Shown: positions 18,742 to 27,395, counted from the first letter of the stretch. The stretch is 64,000 nt of DNA from Streptomyces mirabilis (GCF_039503195.1 NZ_JBCJKP010000001.1:5580001-5644000); one strand, 5' to 3'. The notes: generated by a model not told the origin, from the letters alone. Translations and numbers: made by a program.

Positions 18742-19245
18742 TTCACCCGCCCCACCCCGCCCCCACTGCCCGAACTCGCCAAGCTCGCCCAGCACGGCAC
18801 CCTGCCCGGTATCCTCCGCCGGCTCTCCGGACTCCGCTGCTGCACCCACCCGATCCGCCTCGACGGCCACCGCACCGAGTACGACGTCGACACCCGCACC
18901 GGCGAGATCGGCAACGTCCTCCACCGCCTCGACTCCTCCAGCCTCCCGGCCGGCCACCTCCTGGCCGCTGCAACAACCGCCGCACCACCCGCTGCCCGGC
19001 CTGCGCCGAGGTCTACCGCCGCGACACCTTCCACCTGATCACCTCCGGCCTGCGCGGCGGCAAGGGCATCCCGGAACGCGTCGCCGCACACCCCCGCGTC
19101 TTCGCCACCTTCACCGCACCCAGCTTCGGCCCCGTCCACAACCGCCCCTCCGGCCTGGCCGGTTCGGTCCGCCGCTGCCGCTGCGGCGTCCTCCACGACC
19201 AGGACGACGCCGAGCTCGGCACTCCGCTCAACCCGGACACCCTGC
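18742..19245 (+). pseudogene. N-terminal remnant of a RepSA-type replication initiator
   Basis: The frame reads LPELAKLAQHGTLPGILRRL, then HPIRLDGHRTEYDVDTRTGE, matching the N-terminus of initiators of actinomycete integrative elements (pSAM2 RepSA type). At about 18965 a single base appears to be missing after the codons for PAGHLL; the next frame continues CNNRRTTRCPACAEVYRRDT and FHLITSGLRGGKGIPERV. Homology stops near 19245 after GTPLNPDT, where intact proteins continue for some 300 residues. No in-frame start is seen. The C-terminal part of such a protein is found at 21315-21740 on the other strand. Confidence 0.85.
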
Positions 19246-19270
19246 GGGGCCGTAGTGGCGTGTGCGGGGT

Positions 19271-19419
19271 GCTCCCATCCCGTCCGCCATCGACCCAGGC
19301 AAGCCGAGCAGACGCGGCCCATGGCGTCCAGGTCGTTCGTACAGTGGGGCGCTCCACCTGGACGCCATGAACCACGCCCGCTCCACGGTGTGTGGGTCGA
19401 CGGCGGACGGGATGGGAGC
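19271..19419. repeat. Nested inverted repeats (cruciform-capable)
   Basis: Outer arms 19271-19297 and 19393-19419 are inverted 27-mers with one mismatch (GCTCCCATCCCGTCCGCC... on the left). Inner arms 19320-19333 and 19356-19369 are perfect inverted 14-mers (CATGGCGTCCAGGT). The whole spans 149 bp and starts about 25 bp after the broken end of the rep remnant. It might be a MITE-like element, a single-strand origin or a recombination scar. Confidence 0.8.
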
Positions 19420-19541
19420 TGGGGTGGACGGTGGGTCGAGGAGGGAAGCGGGTGCGGCTTGGCACGCCCTGTACCGGTGTTTTGCCGCACCGCAAGGCTG
19501 CAGGCCCTGTCCGTGCAATAGCCTTCCCGCGGAGGGGTGCC

Positions 19542-19835
19542 ATGTCTGCATGGATCATGTTGGGTTCCGGCTGCTTTGTCGTAGTCCTGGGCGTGTTGAC
19601 CTTGACCGGCAGCCGGGGAATCGCAGAGTACGCGCGGTCGCCTAGGGCTGGTTGGGGTCGGATGGCGATGGGTGGCGGCTTCGTCCTGGACGGCGGAGCT
19701 AGACTTCTCGACTTCTCTTCCGGAGCGGGGATGGTTGTTTCCACCGTTGCCCTGGGGATCATCGTGCTCGGTGCGGTGCTTCAGCTCCAGGCTGGAGTGT
19801 TCGCCAAGGCTCGTCATGCTGGCGACGCAAATTGA
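19542..19835 (+). CDS. Small membrane protein (97 residues)
   Basis: The ATG at 19542 follows GGAGGGG at a good distance. The product has two or three membrane segments: MLGSGCFVVVLGVLTLTG, a middle stretch GRMAMGGGFVLDGGARLL, and MVVSTVALGIIVLGAVLQLQ. The C-terminus is short and charged. I do not recognise the family. Codon use is less G/C-biased than in the neighbouring core genes, in keeping with its place in the integrated element. Confidence 0.6.
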   Translation: MSAWIMLGSGCFVVVLGVLTLTGSRGIAEYARSPRAGWGRMAMGGGFVLDGGARLLDFSSGAGMVVSTVALGIIVLGAVLQLQAGVFAKARHAGDAN

Positions 19836-20229
19836 GCGGCGCCTGTGCTCCCGGGCCAGGACAACCGTCAAGTGGGCCACCGATGTCCGACACCAGCGGC
19901 TGACACCAACAGCCGGGAACACAGCCGGATTCCGACGCACTTCAGCGGCCGGCGTCGAGTCGCTCTATCGGCGAAACGCAGGCTTCGGAAGGCGCCGTGA
20001 TCGACCTGATAAGGATGAGGCCAGACCTCTCAAAGCCGCAGTACCGGGCGAGGTGCCGTCCTCATTCGATGGGTGGAGCCTCGCGGGCTTGGCACACCCA
20101 TGCAGGTCGGGGATGTTCCGCAGGTCAGCCTCGGGCGTTGAGGAGTCTTCCCAAGCTCTGCGTGTATCGCCCGTGGTGAGCTCCACTGGGTCCTTGCGGG
20201 CCTATGCCCTGGCTGTCAAGATCATCGCC
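19836..20229. other. Gap within the right element
   Basis: No recognisable gene is present in 394 bases. The frame of the following gene is open through the whole stretch back to 19672, but the sequence it would encode lacks coding character and overlaps the small membrane protein gene. Confidence 0.4.
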
Positions 20230-20682
20230 ATGACCGCCCCGAGAGCTGCCCGGCGTGCCGCCGGTACGCAAAACGTCACCGATGTGCTTCTCACCCTGAC
20301 CTTCATCAGGCGTCGTACTCCCGAACAGGACGCCGCTGATCTGCTCCAAGGCCAAGTTTTCGAAGTGGCCGCGCTCAGTAAAACCATCGGCCGAACAGTT
20401 CTGTTGAACATCGGCAAGGGCCGACAGATACAGCACCTCAAGATAGGCACCCTGTTCGTTGCCCAAGGGCAGCCGCTGATGTGGCGGGAGCGCCGTACCG
20501 GCCAGGAGACGGTCCTCAACGGTCCGTTCACGCTCAAGCAGCTCGACAAGAAGCTCCCGCTGAACGGCAAGCTTTCGTTCTACGAGCTGACCACGGTTGA
20601 TGGAAGCCATGAGGTGGCGCTGCCGAAGAAGGACGCCCCACTGGTTCTGATCGCGATAGGCCAGGATTCGCTGGCGACGTAG
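20230..20682 (+). CDS. Hypothetical protein, possible element cargo
   Basis: The ATG at 20230 gives 150 residues. The N-terminus is basic (APRAARRAAGTQ), followed by NVTDVLLTLTFIRRRTPEQD and a beta-rich C-terminal half (GRTVLLNIGKGRQIQ, HLKIGTLFVAQGQPLMWRER, KLSFYELTTVDGSHEVAL). There is no signal peptide. I do not recognise it. Codons end in A or T more often than in core genes, which suggests acquired DNA. The start is uncertain because no strong ribosome site is visible. Confidence 0.45.
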   Translation: MTAPRAARRAAGTQNVTDVLLTLTFIRRRTPEQDAADLLQGQVFEVAALSKTIGRTVLLNIGKGRQIQHLKIGTLFVAQGQPLMWRERRTGQETVLNGPFTLKQLDKKLPLNGKLSFYELTTVDGSHEVALPKKDAPLVLIAIGQDSLAT

Positions 20683-20976
20683 GCCCTCAGATGACTGTCG
20701 AATGCGTGTCGAAGTATCCACCGGTTCGAGCTTGGCGGACGAAGACAGCCAGGTAGGAGGCGGTCCCCCGATGATCCGCCCCAGCGCCTTCTAAGCGCTC
20801 CGTCGTTCGGAACGTGCCACAGCCGTGCCACATCGTGCGGTCAACCACGGTCAACGACGGGTCGCCGCAGTCGCGATGCCCCGTTCAGCTGGGCTACTGC
20901 TACACCCGGAGTGACCTGGGAGACTCCGCCGCCGACTTCGGCCGCCCTTACAAAGCAGCGCTCCACCTTCCCAAGC

Positions 20977-21198
20977 TCAGGTGAAGGGTGAAATCTGCCG
21001 GCTCGCCAAGTGTTCGAGGGTGGCTTCAACGCACGCCTCGGCGGACGACAGGTCAGTCCTGAAGAACCCCTCCGCCCTCAGAGCGCCGCCGGAGACGATC
21101 ACCATCCAACGGTGCCCCTGTCCGCGCTCACCATCAGCCTTGAAGACCACCGAGCATCCTCGCTCGGCCAACCACTCCATCAGTTCCACGATGTCCAC
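20977..21198 (-). CDS. Small hypothetical protein (73 residues) next to xis remnant
   Basis: The GTG at 21198 follows GGGAGGGGG. The product begins VDIVELMEWLAERGCSVVFK and contains GHRWMVIVSGGALRAEGFF and ACVEATLEHLASRQ. It is soluble, with a helix-strand-helix pattern. It overlaps the 3' part of the excisionase-like ORF on the same strand and follows the rep C-terminal remnant, so it belongs to the same replication module. The function is unknown. Confidence 0.55.
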   Translation of the reverse strand: MDIVELMEWLAERGCSVVFKADGERGQGHRWMVIVSGGALRAEGFFRTDLSSAEACVEATLEHLASRQISPFT

Positions 21199-21322
21199 GA
21201 CCGCCCCCTCCCAGGCCCGTCGACGACGAACCGTAGCGCACCAGATGGGCGCCGCTTCGAAAGCGGACGGCCGTGCCGAGCGAATCGGCGACCTGGTCGA
21301 CCGAGAGATAGTGCTCAGCCAC
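21134..21322 (-). pseudogene. Truncated excisionase-like (Xis) ORF
   Basis: The GTG at 21322 follows AAGGAG, and the product starts AEHYLSVDQVADSLGTAVRF. This is the typical opening of the winged-helix excisionases of actinomycete integrative elements. The expected continuation (RRLI..RRI.F..VGRHVRI) is missing; the sequence turns into an unrelated Gly-rich tail after residue 22. Its start codon overlaps the end of the rep remnant, the usual rep-xis coupling. An internal deletion probably inactivated it. Confidence 0.55.
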
Positions 21323-21740
21323 GGGTCGGTTCTCCTTCCGTTCCGGGGGCGGGTTCGAGGGATGCGGCGAGCCAGGCTTCGGCGGAGGACAAACCGGTTC
21401 CGGCGAAGGCCCAGTGAGCGAGGACGTATGTCGTGTCGGCCTCTGGCTTGGTGGCCGTTGTGGCAGTCACGGTTTGGGCGCGGCGCCATTCGGCGCGGGC
21501 GGTGCGCAGAGCGCCGAGGGTGGTGGAGTAGCGGCGGGATTTGGTGGAGAAGTGGCCGCGGAAGCCCAGCATGTGGGCCCAGGCGCTGAGCCGGAGGTCT
21601 TCCAGGTCCTTGCGTGCGCCGAGGGTCCAGGCGGTGCGGATCAGTCGGCGCGCGTGGTCGGTGATGTCGAGCTGGGCGAGTTCGGCGAGGAATGTCAGCG
21701 GGCGGTCGAGAGTCCCCGTCGCGGTCTCGGCCGGAAGCGG
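21315..21740 (-). pseudogene. C-terminal remnant of a RepSA-type replication initiator
   Basis: The minus-strand frame ending at 21315 reads LTFLAELAQLDITDHARRLI, KDLEDLRLSAWAHMLGFRGH, FSTKSRRYSTTLGALRTARA and VLAHWAFAGTGLSSAEAWLA. This is the conserved C-terminus of RepSA-like initiators. The upstream 300 or so residues are absent; the frame loses homology near 21720-21760, where the integrase remnant begins on the plus strand. Together with the N-terminal piece at 18742-19245 it suggests one rep gene split by an inversion. Confidence 0.85.
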
Positions 21741-21774
21741 CGCCGGGCCCGTGCAGCCGTGGGCCTCTCGGACG

Positions 21775-22122
21775 GCTTTCCGTTTCTACGACCTTCGTCA
21801 CACCGGACACACGCTCTCGACTCGTTCGGGCGCCACGCTCAAGGACACGATGGTCCGAGCCGGTCAGTCCTCCGAGGAGGCCGCGCTGATCTATCAGCAC
21901 TCCGACGAAGAGCGGCAGCGCGACGTAGCCGCAGGGCTCGACGACATGGTTCGTGCTGAGCGTGCGAAGCACCGCGACGACGACCCTGCGCACCACAGAG
22001 AGAAGCCCACCGGCACCTGGTCGAGTCCTTATGGTGCGGATGTGGTGCGCGCCCCGCCTACAGGTCTAGACAACAAAGAACCCCCGGGTCATCGACCTGG
22101 GGGTTTCGCATGGAGCGGGTGA
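21775..22122 (+). pseudogene. C-terminal remnant of a tyrosine integrase
   Basis: The frame reads FRFYDLRHTGHTLSTRSGAT, KDTMVRAGQSSEEAALIYQH and SDEERQRDVAAGLDDMV. The LRHTG motif holds the second catalytic His/Arg pair, and the Tyr in IYQH is the nucleophile position. The first ~250 residues, with the first catalytic Arg and the core-binding domain, are missing. The stop codon at 22120-22122 lies within the 3' end of tRNA-Gly, the standard int-att arrangement. Confidence 0.85.
22084..22107. terminator. Hairpin following tRNA-Gly
   Basis: The inverted repeat CCCGGGTC-ATC-GACCTGGG with flanking A/T bases lies just beyond the 3' end of the tRNA (minus strand). Copies of this hairpin accompany both partial tRNA copies at 10117 and 16022, which shows that it was part of the duplicated att segment. 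Confidence 0.7.
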
Positions 22123-22184
22123 CGAGAATCGAACTCGCACTCTCAGCTTGGGAAGCTGATGTTCTACCACTAAACTACACCCGC
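22111..22184 (-). tRNA. tRNA-Gly (anticodon CCC)
   Basis: The 74-nt minus-strand sequence folds as a cloverleaf: acceptor GCGGGTG paired with CACCCGC, D arm GTTT..GAAC, anticodon stem TCAGC/GCTGA with loop TTCCCAA, T arm with loop TTCGATT, discriminator T and an encoded CCA. The loop gives anticodon CCC, reading GGG. It is the only intact copy; partial copies at 10117-10148 and 16022-16069 mark integration events on its 3' side. Confidence 0.95.
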
Positions 22185-22444
22185 GTAAGACGCCGGTTTC
22201 CCGGTGCCGAATGCTCGCTCACTCTACCTCATGGCCGGTCCCTGGCGCTGAAGCCGAGGGGCCGGTGCGCGTTTCGGGGCGTGGACATGGGTGCGGGGGG
22301 CCGGAGTTGGGGCGTACGGTGGAGGAGTGGAAGAGGGTCCGGGCGGGACCGGAGTGCCGCTTGGAGGACCATCCCTTTCATCCCGTAATGTGGCTTTCGT
22401 CGTCAGTCAGACGCGGCTCTTGGGGAAGGGACTCTGAGGACTTG

Positions 22445-22603
22445 ATGGAGCGCACCGTCGTCCGTTGTGCCGAGGGGCACGTGTTCAGCACCGCTTCGTT
22501 CCCGATGCAGCAGGCCGAGCGACTCGGCCCCGGTCGATTGGTCCGGTGTCCGCGGTGTGCGCGGCTCCGGAGCGTCGTTCCGGTCATGCTCGAGAAGCGG
22601 TAG
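22445..22603 (+). CDS. Small zinc-ribbon-like protein (52 residues)
   Basis: The ATG at 22445 follows GAGGA. The product MERTVVRCAEGHVFSTASFP continues to LVRCPRCARLRSVV. The spacing C-x3-H ... C-x2-C resembles a small zinc ribbon. It is encoded 82 bp upstream of dcd on the same strand. The function is unknown; the size and cysteines suggest a nucleic-acid or protein-binding role. Confidence 0.65.
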   Translation: MERTVVRCAEGHVFSTASFPMQQAERLGPGRLVRCPRCARLRSVVPVMLEKR

Positions 22604-22684
22604 GACTCAGCAGTAGGACCAGCGGTAGGACCTGGGGCGCGGGGACCGTGCGAAATGCCGACAGTCCCCGCGTATCCTCGGGGC

Positions 22685-23260
22685 GTGCTTCTCTCAGACA
22701 AGGACATCCGGGCCGAGATCGACGCCGGTCGGGTGCGCATCGACCCGTACGACGAATCCATGGTGCAGCCCTCGAGCATCGACGTGCGGCTCGACCGCTA
22801 CTTCCGGGTGTTCGAGAATCACCGTTATCCACACATCGACCCCTCCGTCGAGCAGGCCGATCTGACTCGGCTCGTCGAGCCCGAGGGGGACGAGCCGTTC
22901 ATCCTGCACCCCGGGGAGTTCGTGCTCGCCAGCACGTACGAGGTGATCTCGCTTCCCGTGGATCTTGCCTCGCGGCTGGAGGGCAAGAGTTCGCTCGGGC
23001 GGCTGGGGCTCGTGACGCACTCCACCGCCGGGTTCATCGACCCCGGCTTCTCCGGGCACGTGACCCTGGAGCTGTCCAATCTCGCGACGCTTCCGATCAA
23101 GCTCTGGCCGGGCATGAAGATCGGGCAGCTGTGCATGTTCCGGTTGAGCTCGCCGGCCGAGTTCCCGTACGGCAGCGACCGGTACGGCTCCCGCTACCAG
23201 GGCCAGCGCGGGCCGACCGCCTCCCGGTCCTTCCTCAACTTCCATCGGACCCAGGTGTGA
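22685..23260 (+). CDS. dcd: dCTP deaminase
   Basis: The GTG at 22685 gives 191 residues, the normal length of actinobacterial Dcd. Recognisable blocks are [56 protein letters not shown] and [17 protein letters not shown], which hold the nucleotide-binding SSLGR and the catalytic Glu. The enzyme deaminates dCTP to dUTP; in actinobacteria it may also hydrolyse to dUMP. The next gene, a phosphoribosyltransferase, follows after 23 bp, so the two are probably cotranscribed. Confidence 0.96.
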   Translation: MLLSDKDIRAEIDAGRVRIDPYDESMVQPSSIDVRLDRYFRVFENHRYPHIDPSVEQADLTRLVEPEGDEPFILHPGEFVLASTYEVISLPVDLASRLEGKSSLGRLGLVTHSTAGFIDPGFSGHVTLELSNLATLPIKLWPGMKIGQLCMFRLSSPAEFPYGSDRYGSRYQGQRGPTASRSFLNFHRTQV

Positions 23261-23283
23261 GCGGGAGCGGGGAGAGCGCGGGC

Positions 23284-23799
23284 GTGAGCGTGTCCGACGT
23301 GCGGGAGAACCTCACCTACGAGCGGTTCGGGGTCGCGGTCCGTGAGCTCGCCCAGACCATCGCCGACGACGGGTACCAGCCCGACATAGTGCTCAGCATC
23401 GCCCGTGGGGGTGTCTTCGTCGCGGGTGGACTGGCGTACGCCCTCGACTGCAAGAACATCCACCTGGTCAACGTCGAGTTCTACACCGGTGTGGGTACGA
23501 CGCTCGACATGCCCGTCATGCTCGCTCCCGTCCCGAACGCCATCGACTTCTCCGACAAGAAGATCCTGATCACCGACGACGTCGCCGACACCGGCAAGAC
23601 GCTCAAGCTCGTGCACGACTTCTGCGTCGACACCGTCGCCGAGGTCCGCAGCGCCGTGATCTATGAGAAGCCCCACTCGCTGGTGAAGTGCGAGTACGTG
23701 TGGAAGCGGACCGACGACTGGATCAACTTCCCCTGGAGTGTCTTGCCTCCGGTACATAAGTCGGGAGAGGCACCCAAGGCGAACAAGGAAGCCCTCTGA
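23284..23799 (+). CDS. Phosphoribosyltransferase family protein
   Basis: The GTG at 23284 follows GGGGAGAG and gives 171 residues. The PRPP-binding loop is ILITDDVADTGKTLKLV, and the N-terminal part ELAQTIADDGYQPDIVLSIA with RGGVFVAGGLAYALD fits the xanthine/hypoxanthine transferase fold. The substrate is likely a purine base, but this is not shown by the sequence. It follows dcd closely, which supports a role in nucleotide salvage. Confidence 0.88.
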   Translation: MSVSDVRENLTYERFGVAVRELAQTIADDGYQPDIVLSIARGGVFVAGGLAYALDCKNIHLVNVEFYTGVGTTLDMPVMLAPVPNAIDFSDKKILITDDVADTGKTLKLVHDFCVDTVAEVRSAVIYEKPHSLVKCEYVWKRTDDWINFPWSVLPPVHKSGEAPKANKEAL

Positions 23800-24031
23800 C
23801 CTGCGGTTCCGTAACCGTCTCCGCAGGCTGAACGCCCCCTGACCAGGGAATCGGTGGTCGGCGCCTGCGTCGAAGGTGACGGTCACGGGCGCCGCAGCCG
23901 CTCACCGGCGGCCTCAGGCCTCCGCCGGGACCGCCCGACGATCGAGCCACACCGCCCCGCGCGGCCCCGCAGGCATACGTCAGCCGCTGCCCGTCCCCGA
24001 ACGGCGACTCGGTCCCCCAGGGCATGGAGAA

Positions 24032-24062
24032 GGCCCCCGGCAGTGGTTCAGTGCCGGGGGCC
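24032..24062. terminator. Bidirectional terminator hairpin
   Basis: A strong inverted repeat (GGCCCCCGGCA, 9-nt loop, then its complement) lies between the ends of two convergent genes. It can serve both. Confidence 0.8.
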
Positions 24063-24096
24063 CTCTCGTACGTACGCGGTGTACCGCGCGTCCTCG

Positions 24097-25032
24097 CTAG
24101 AACGTGCCCAGCTTGATGATCGACAGGATCGCGATCAGCTGGATCGCCGACGCGGCCAGTGCCTTCGGCCACGGGAGATCGTGGGACTTGCTGACCATGA
24201 GGGTCAGCAGGGCGCCCGCCGCGACCCAGGTCGCCCAGCCGAGGAGCTGCACGAAGGACGCGTCGCCGCCGAAGAACATGGCGACGATCAGGCGCGGGGT
24301 GTCCGTGATGGACATGATCAGCATGGAGAGGCCGACCGTGGGCTGCCATGCCCCGTCGCCGCCGAGCTGGCGGGCCAGGGTGTGGGTGACCACGCCCAGG
24401 ATGAACGTGCTGATGACGATCGCCACGGCCGTCGTCAGCACGATCGGGACGGCGTTGGAGAGGGTGGCGTTTATGGCGTCCTTGCGGGCGCCGTCGAAGC
24501 CGAAGACGGCCAGCAGGCCGTAGAGGAACGTCACGATCAGGGCCGGGGCCCACATCGTGTAGTCGCGCATCTGCAGGAAGGTCTGGTTGGGGGCCATGAC
24601 GATGCCCCTCAGCAGGTCCTTCCAGTGCAGACGGGGGCCGATCGGCGGGGCCGCCGCCTGGCCGGCGCGGTAGGTCCCGCCCTGGGTGTAGGGGTCCTCG
24701 CCGACCGAGAAGGCCTGGGTGTGACCAGGGCTGTTCGCCGCGTACGGGTCAGGGCCCTGCTGCGGGTGACCGTCGCCGAAGTACTCGGGCTCGCCGTGGC
24801 CGCCGGCTCCGCCACCGTTCGCCTGGGGCCAGCCCGGCTGTCCGCCGCTGTACTGCCGCCCGCCGCCGTACTGCTGACCCCCGTACGGCTGCTGCTGCGA
24901 GGGCGCGGGCGGGTAGCCGTACGGCTGCTGGCCTCCCTGCGGAGCCTGCTGTCCGTACGACGGTCGGTGTTGTTGCGGTCGCGCTTGCGGGGCTCGGTCG
25001 TCCCGGCCGCGTCCGATCCTGAATCCAGCCAC
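24097..25032 (-). CDS. Yip1-family membrane protein
   Basis: The C-terminal half holds five membrane segments, among them APALIVTFLYGLLAVFGF, VPIVLTTAVAIVISTFILGV, MLIMSITDTPRLIVAMFF and LGWATWVAAGALLTLMV, with the Yip1 pattern WKDLLRGIVMAPNQTF before them. The N-terminal 130 residues are Gln/Gly/Tyr/Pro-rich and probably disordered. I use GTG at 25032 (VAGFRIGRGRD); ATG at 25113 would add 27 residues with an overlapping, poor ribosome site. The role of bacterial Yip1 proteins is unclear. Confidence 0.8.
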   Translation of the reverse strand: MAGFRIGRGRDDRAPQARPQQHRPSYGQQAPQGGQQPYGYPPAPSQQQPYGGQQYGGGRQYSGGQPGWPQANGGGAGGHGEPEYFGDGHPQQGPDPYAANSPGHTQAFSVGEDPYTQGGTYRAGQAAAPPIGPRLHWKDLLRGIVMAPNQTFLQMRDYTMWAPALIVTFLYGLLAVFGFDGARKDAINATLSNAVPIVLTTAVAIVISTFILGVVTHTLARQLGGDGAWQPTVGLSMLIMSITDTPRLIVAMFFGGDASFVQLLGWATWVAAGALLTLMVSKSHDLPWPKALAASAIQLIAILSIIKLGTF

Positions 25033-25388
25033 GTAATCGAACGTACCTGGTCCCGCACTGTGACGTGCGGGGTGCGGGCCATCGGAGGGGGGTTTGGGTC
25101 CGAGCTGTGACATCCCCTAAGGGGAGGAGCACGGGTGTCCCTTACGGGGCACGCCCCGGTTGAAGGACCAGTAGTCGTGCGAGGAGGCGGCCCGGTCGGC
25201 GAGGCCACTCCTTGCCGGTACTCCTCGTGCACGTGGGGTCTCCTGCCGCATGCGGGGATGCCTGACGGGCGTTCCCGCTCCATCGGGTGCGGACCGCCCG
25301 TGTTCACCGGGAGCTGTCCCGGGGTTCGGAGGCTGGTCGGCGAACAGAAGACCTTGAAAGGGGGGGCAGGGGTTGAAGGTGAATTTGA
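25033..25388. other. Gap between two minus-strand genes
   Basis: No gene is recognisable in these 356 bases. They should contain the promoter of the Yip1 gene. A CCCCTTAGGGG palindrome is at 25116-25126. Confidence 0.4.
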
Positions 25389-26723
25389 TCAATTCCTGAG
25401 GTGGGTGTCGCTGGTGGTTCGGGAGTCCATTCCAAGGAACTCGGACGTGGAGAACGTGACCGTCGGCTTCGCCGTCACCAGCGCCTCCTCGCTGCCCGCG
25501 TACACCGCGACCGTGTCCTTCGTCTCCCCGTCGTACGTCCGTACGACCAGGTCCGCCCGCCCGTCCCCCGTGAAGTCGGCGACGGCCAGGACCCGGGTGG
25601 TGCCCCGGGCCGGTGGCGGCACGGTCACCATCCCCGTCGCGGACAGCCCGGACGTACGACCCCGCAGGATCCGCAACTCCGCTCCGCTGGAGACGAGTTC
25701 GCTCACGCCGTCCCCGTCGAAGTCCCCGGCGTCCAGCACCGACCCGGGGGTGCTGATGCTGTCGCGTACGGCGGTGGGGAGGTCGTAGCGCAGATACGTT
25801 CCGTCCATCGAGCCGACCGCCGCGTCGAGCGCGCGGCCCCTGCCGAAGCGTCCGAGGGCGACGTCGATGCCGCTCGGCAGGGCGGTGCCGGTGCGGGTGG
25901 GGCCGGCCGGGCCGCCGAGGACGAGCGCGGACGTGGCGGGGCCTTCCGCCGTACGGACGAGAAGGTCGTCGTAGCCGTCACGGTTCACGTCGACGGCGGG
26001 GCCGGTGGGCACGGTGCCGGGTGAGGGGAGGGGCCTGCCCGCCGCGCGCGGGGCGCCCTTCCTGGTGAACGGGCCGCGCAGATAGCTGAGTCGGCCGTCC
26101 GAGGCGTGCACGACCAGGTCTTCGGCGCCGTCGCCGTCGAAGTCGCCGCACACGGGCTGGTCGGGCCAGTCGTCGCCGGCGCGGGCCCCCTCCGGGATGA
26201 CCAGCTTGACCGCCTTGCCGGTGAGTCCGGCCGGGGAGCCGAAGAGGATCTGGAGGGGGACGGGGGGCCGGCCCTGGCCGTCGTACGGCGGGTCCGTCGA
26301 CACGACGAGATCGGTGAAGCCGTCCCCGTCCAGGTCGCAGCTCGCCTCCGCGTCGAAGACGGCGGGCGACTGGCCCTTCGTACGGGCTGCTTGGCGCGCC
26401 GGGTCGAGCAACTGCCGTGCGCCGGGCGCGAGTCCATGCGCGGCTCCGGTTCCGTAGACGATCCCGATGCCCGCGTCGTCGCCGTGGGCGTCGGCGGAGC
26501 TCTTGACCAGGTCGTTGAGGACCAGGTCGCGACGGCCGTCGCCGTTGAAGTCGTCGGCGGACGTGCCGCCCTTGCCGCGGGGGACGGGGAGTTGGGCGGG
26601 GGCCTTGGCGACGGTCACGGGTTCGTGTCGCGCGGAACCGGTGTTCCCGGTGCCGGCGCATCCCCCGAGCAGCAGTACACAGCTGACCGCCGCGGCCCGT
26701 ACACCGGCTTTTCGCTCGCCCAC
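25389..26723 (-). CDS. FG-GAP repeat lipoprotein
   Basis: The 444-residue product has a lipoprotein signal (AAAVSCVLLLGGCAG, lipobox LLGGC with Cys near residue 22). It contains six FG-GAP/VCBS calcium loops: DFNGDGRRDLV, DLDGDGFTDLV, DFDGDGAEDLV, DVNRDGYDDLL, DFDGDGVSELV and DFTGDGRADLV, spread evenly as in an integrin-like beta-propeller. No catalytic domain is seen. It is probably anchored to the outer face of the membrane. It lacks the FlgD-like Ig part of the protein at 12536-15592, so it is a distant relative. Confidence 0.9.
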   Translation of the reverse strand: MGERKAGVRAAAVSCVLLLGGCAGTGNTGSARHEPVTVAKAPAQLPVPRGKGGTSADDFNGDGRRDLVLNDLVKSSADAHGDDAGIGIVYGTGAAHGLAPGARQLLDPARQAARTKGQSPAVFDAEASCDLDGDGFTDLVVSTDPPYDGQGRPPVPLQILFGSPAGLTGKAVKLVIPEGARAGDDWPDQPVCGDFDGDGAEDLVVHASDGRLSYLRGPFTRKGAPRAAGRPLPSPGTVPTGPAVDVNRDGYDDLLVRTAEGPATSALVLGGPAGPTRTGTALPSGIDVALGRFGRGRALDAAVGSMDGTYLRYDLPTAVRDSISTPGSVLDAGDFDGDGVSELVSSGAELRILRGRTSGLSATGMVTVPPPARGTTRVLAVADFTGDGRADLVVRTYDGETKDTVAVYAGSEEALVTAKPTVTFSTSEFLGMDSRTTSDTHLRN

Positions 26724-26842
26724 CGTTCACCTCATCCGCCCCACGGACAACAACCTCGCCATGATGCGCCGGATTCGACGGGAGCGGAATTGGAGCGACA
26801 TCGGAGCCCGATCGGAGCGGTATCGGGGCGGTGTCGCCACCT

Positions 26843-27200
26843 CGGAGAGCCCTGGTCTTCGACAAGGACGCCTACACCGAGCTGACGACGACCGTCAGGG
26901 ACGCCGACGGCACCGATCACACGGTGGTGTACCACTTCTGGAAGGCCATCACGTACGTCGCGAGTCCGGTGGACGCGAAGTACCAGAGCCTGAACGTCAG
27001 TGTCCCCGTCAAGATCGACGGCAAGGCTGTGGACGCGACGAACGCTCCGATCGTCTTCGCCGACGCGGTGGGCGGCTACATGCCGTCGTCCGTGGCGGAC
27101 GCCACCGGCGTGGGGCGGTTCGAACGTCGACCCGGGTGACTTCCTCACGTGGATCGCGAGGGTGACGGGCGACTCGAAGCGGCGGCGCTCCGCGACGTAG
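26843..27200 (+). pseudogene. Broken secreted esterase-like gene
   Basis: The first frame encodes YTELTTTVRDADGTDHTVVY, HFWKAITYVASPVDAKYQSL and VVDATNAPIVFADAVGGYMP-like text, matching the N-terminal region of actinomycete alpha/beta hydrolases of the secreted esterase type. Near 27115 the frame shifts and continues SNVDPGDFLTWIARVTGDSK before a stop at 27200, which looks like the very C-terminus. The catalytic serine region (GxSxG) is absent, so most of the gene has been deleted. Confidence 0.6.
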
Positions 27201-27395
27201 CACCGTCCCACCACGACCACCGTCCCACCACGACGCCGAGCCCGTACGCCATCGGGCTCGGCGTCGCGCCGTCCAAAGGGATCCTCGCCCCCGCCGCCCC
27301 TACCCTGCCCCTAGCCCTCGGCTTCGCTCGAGCGGGCGGGACCTCCTCATCCCCAGGGGCTTCGCCCCTTCAACCTCACCGGGGGCGGGGAAACG

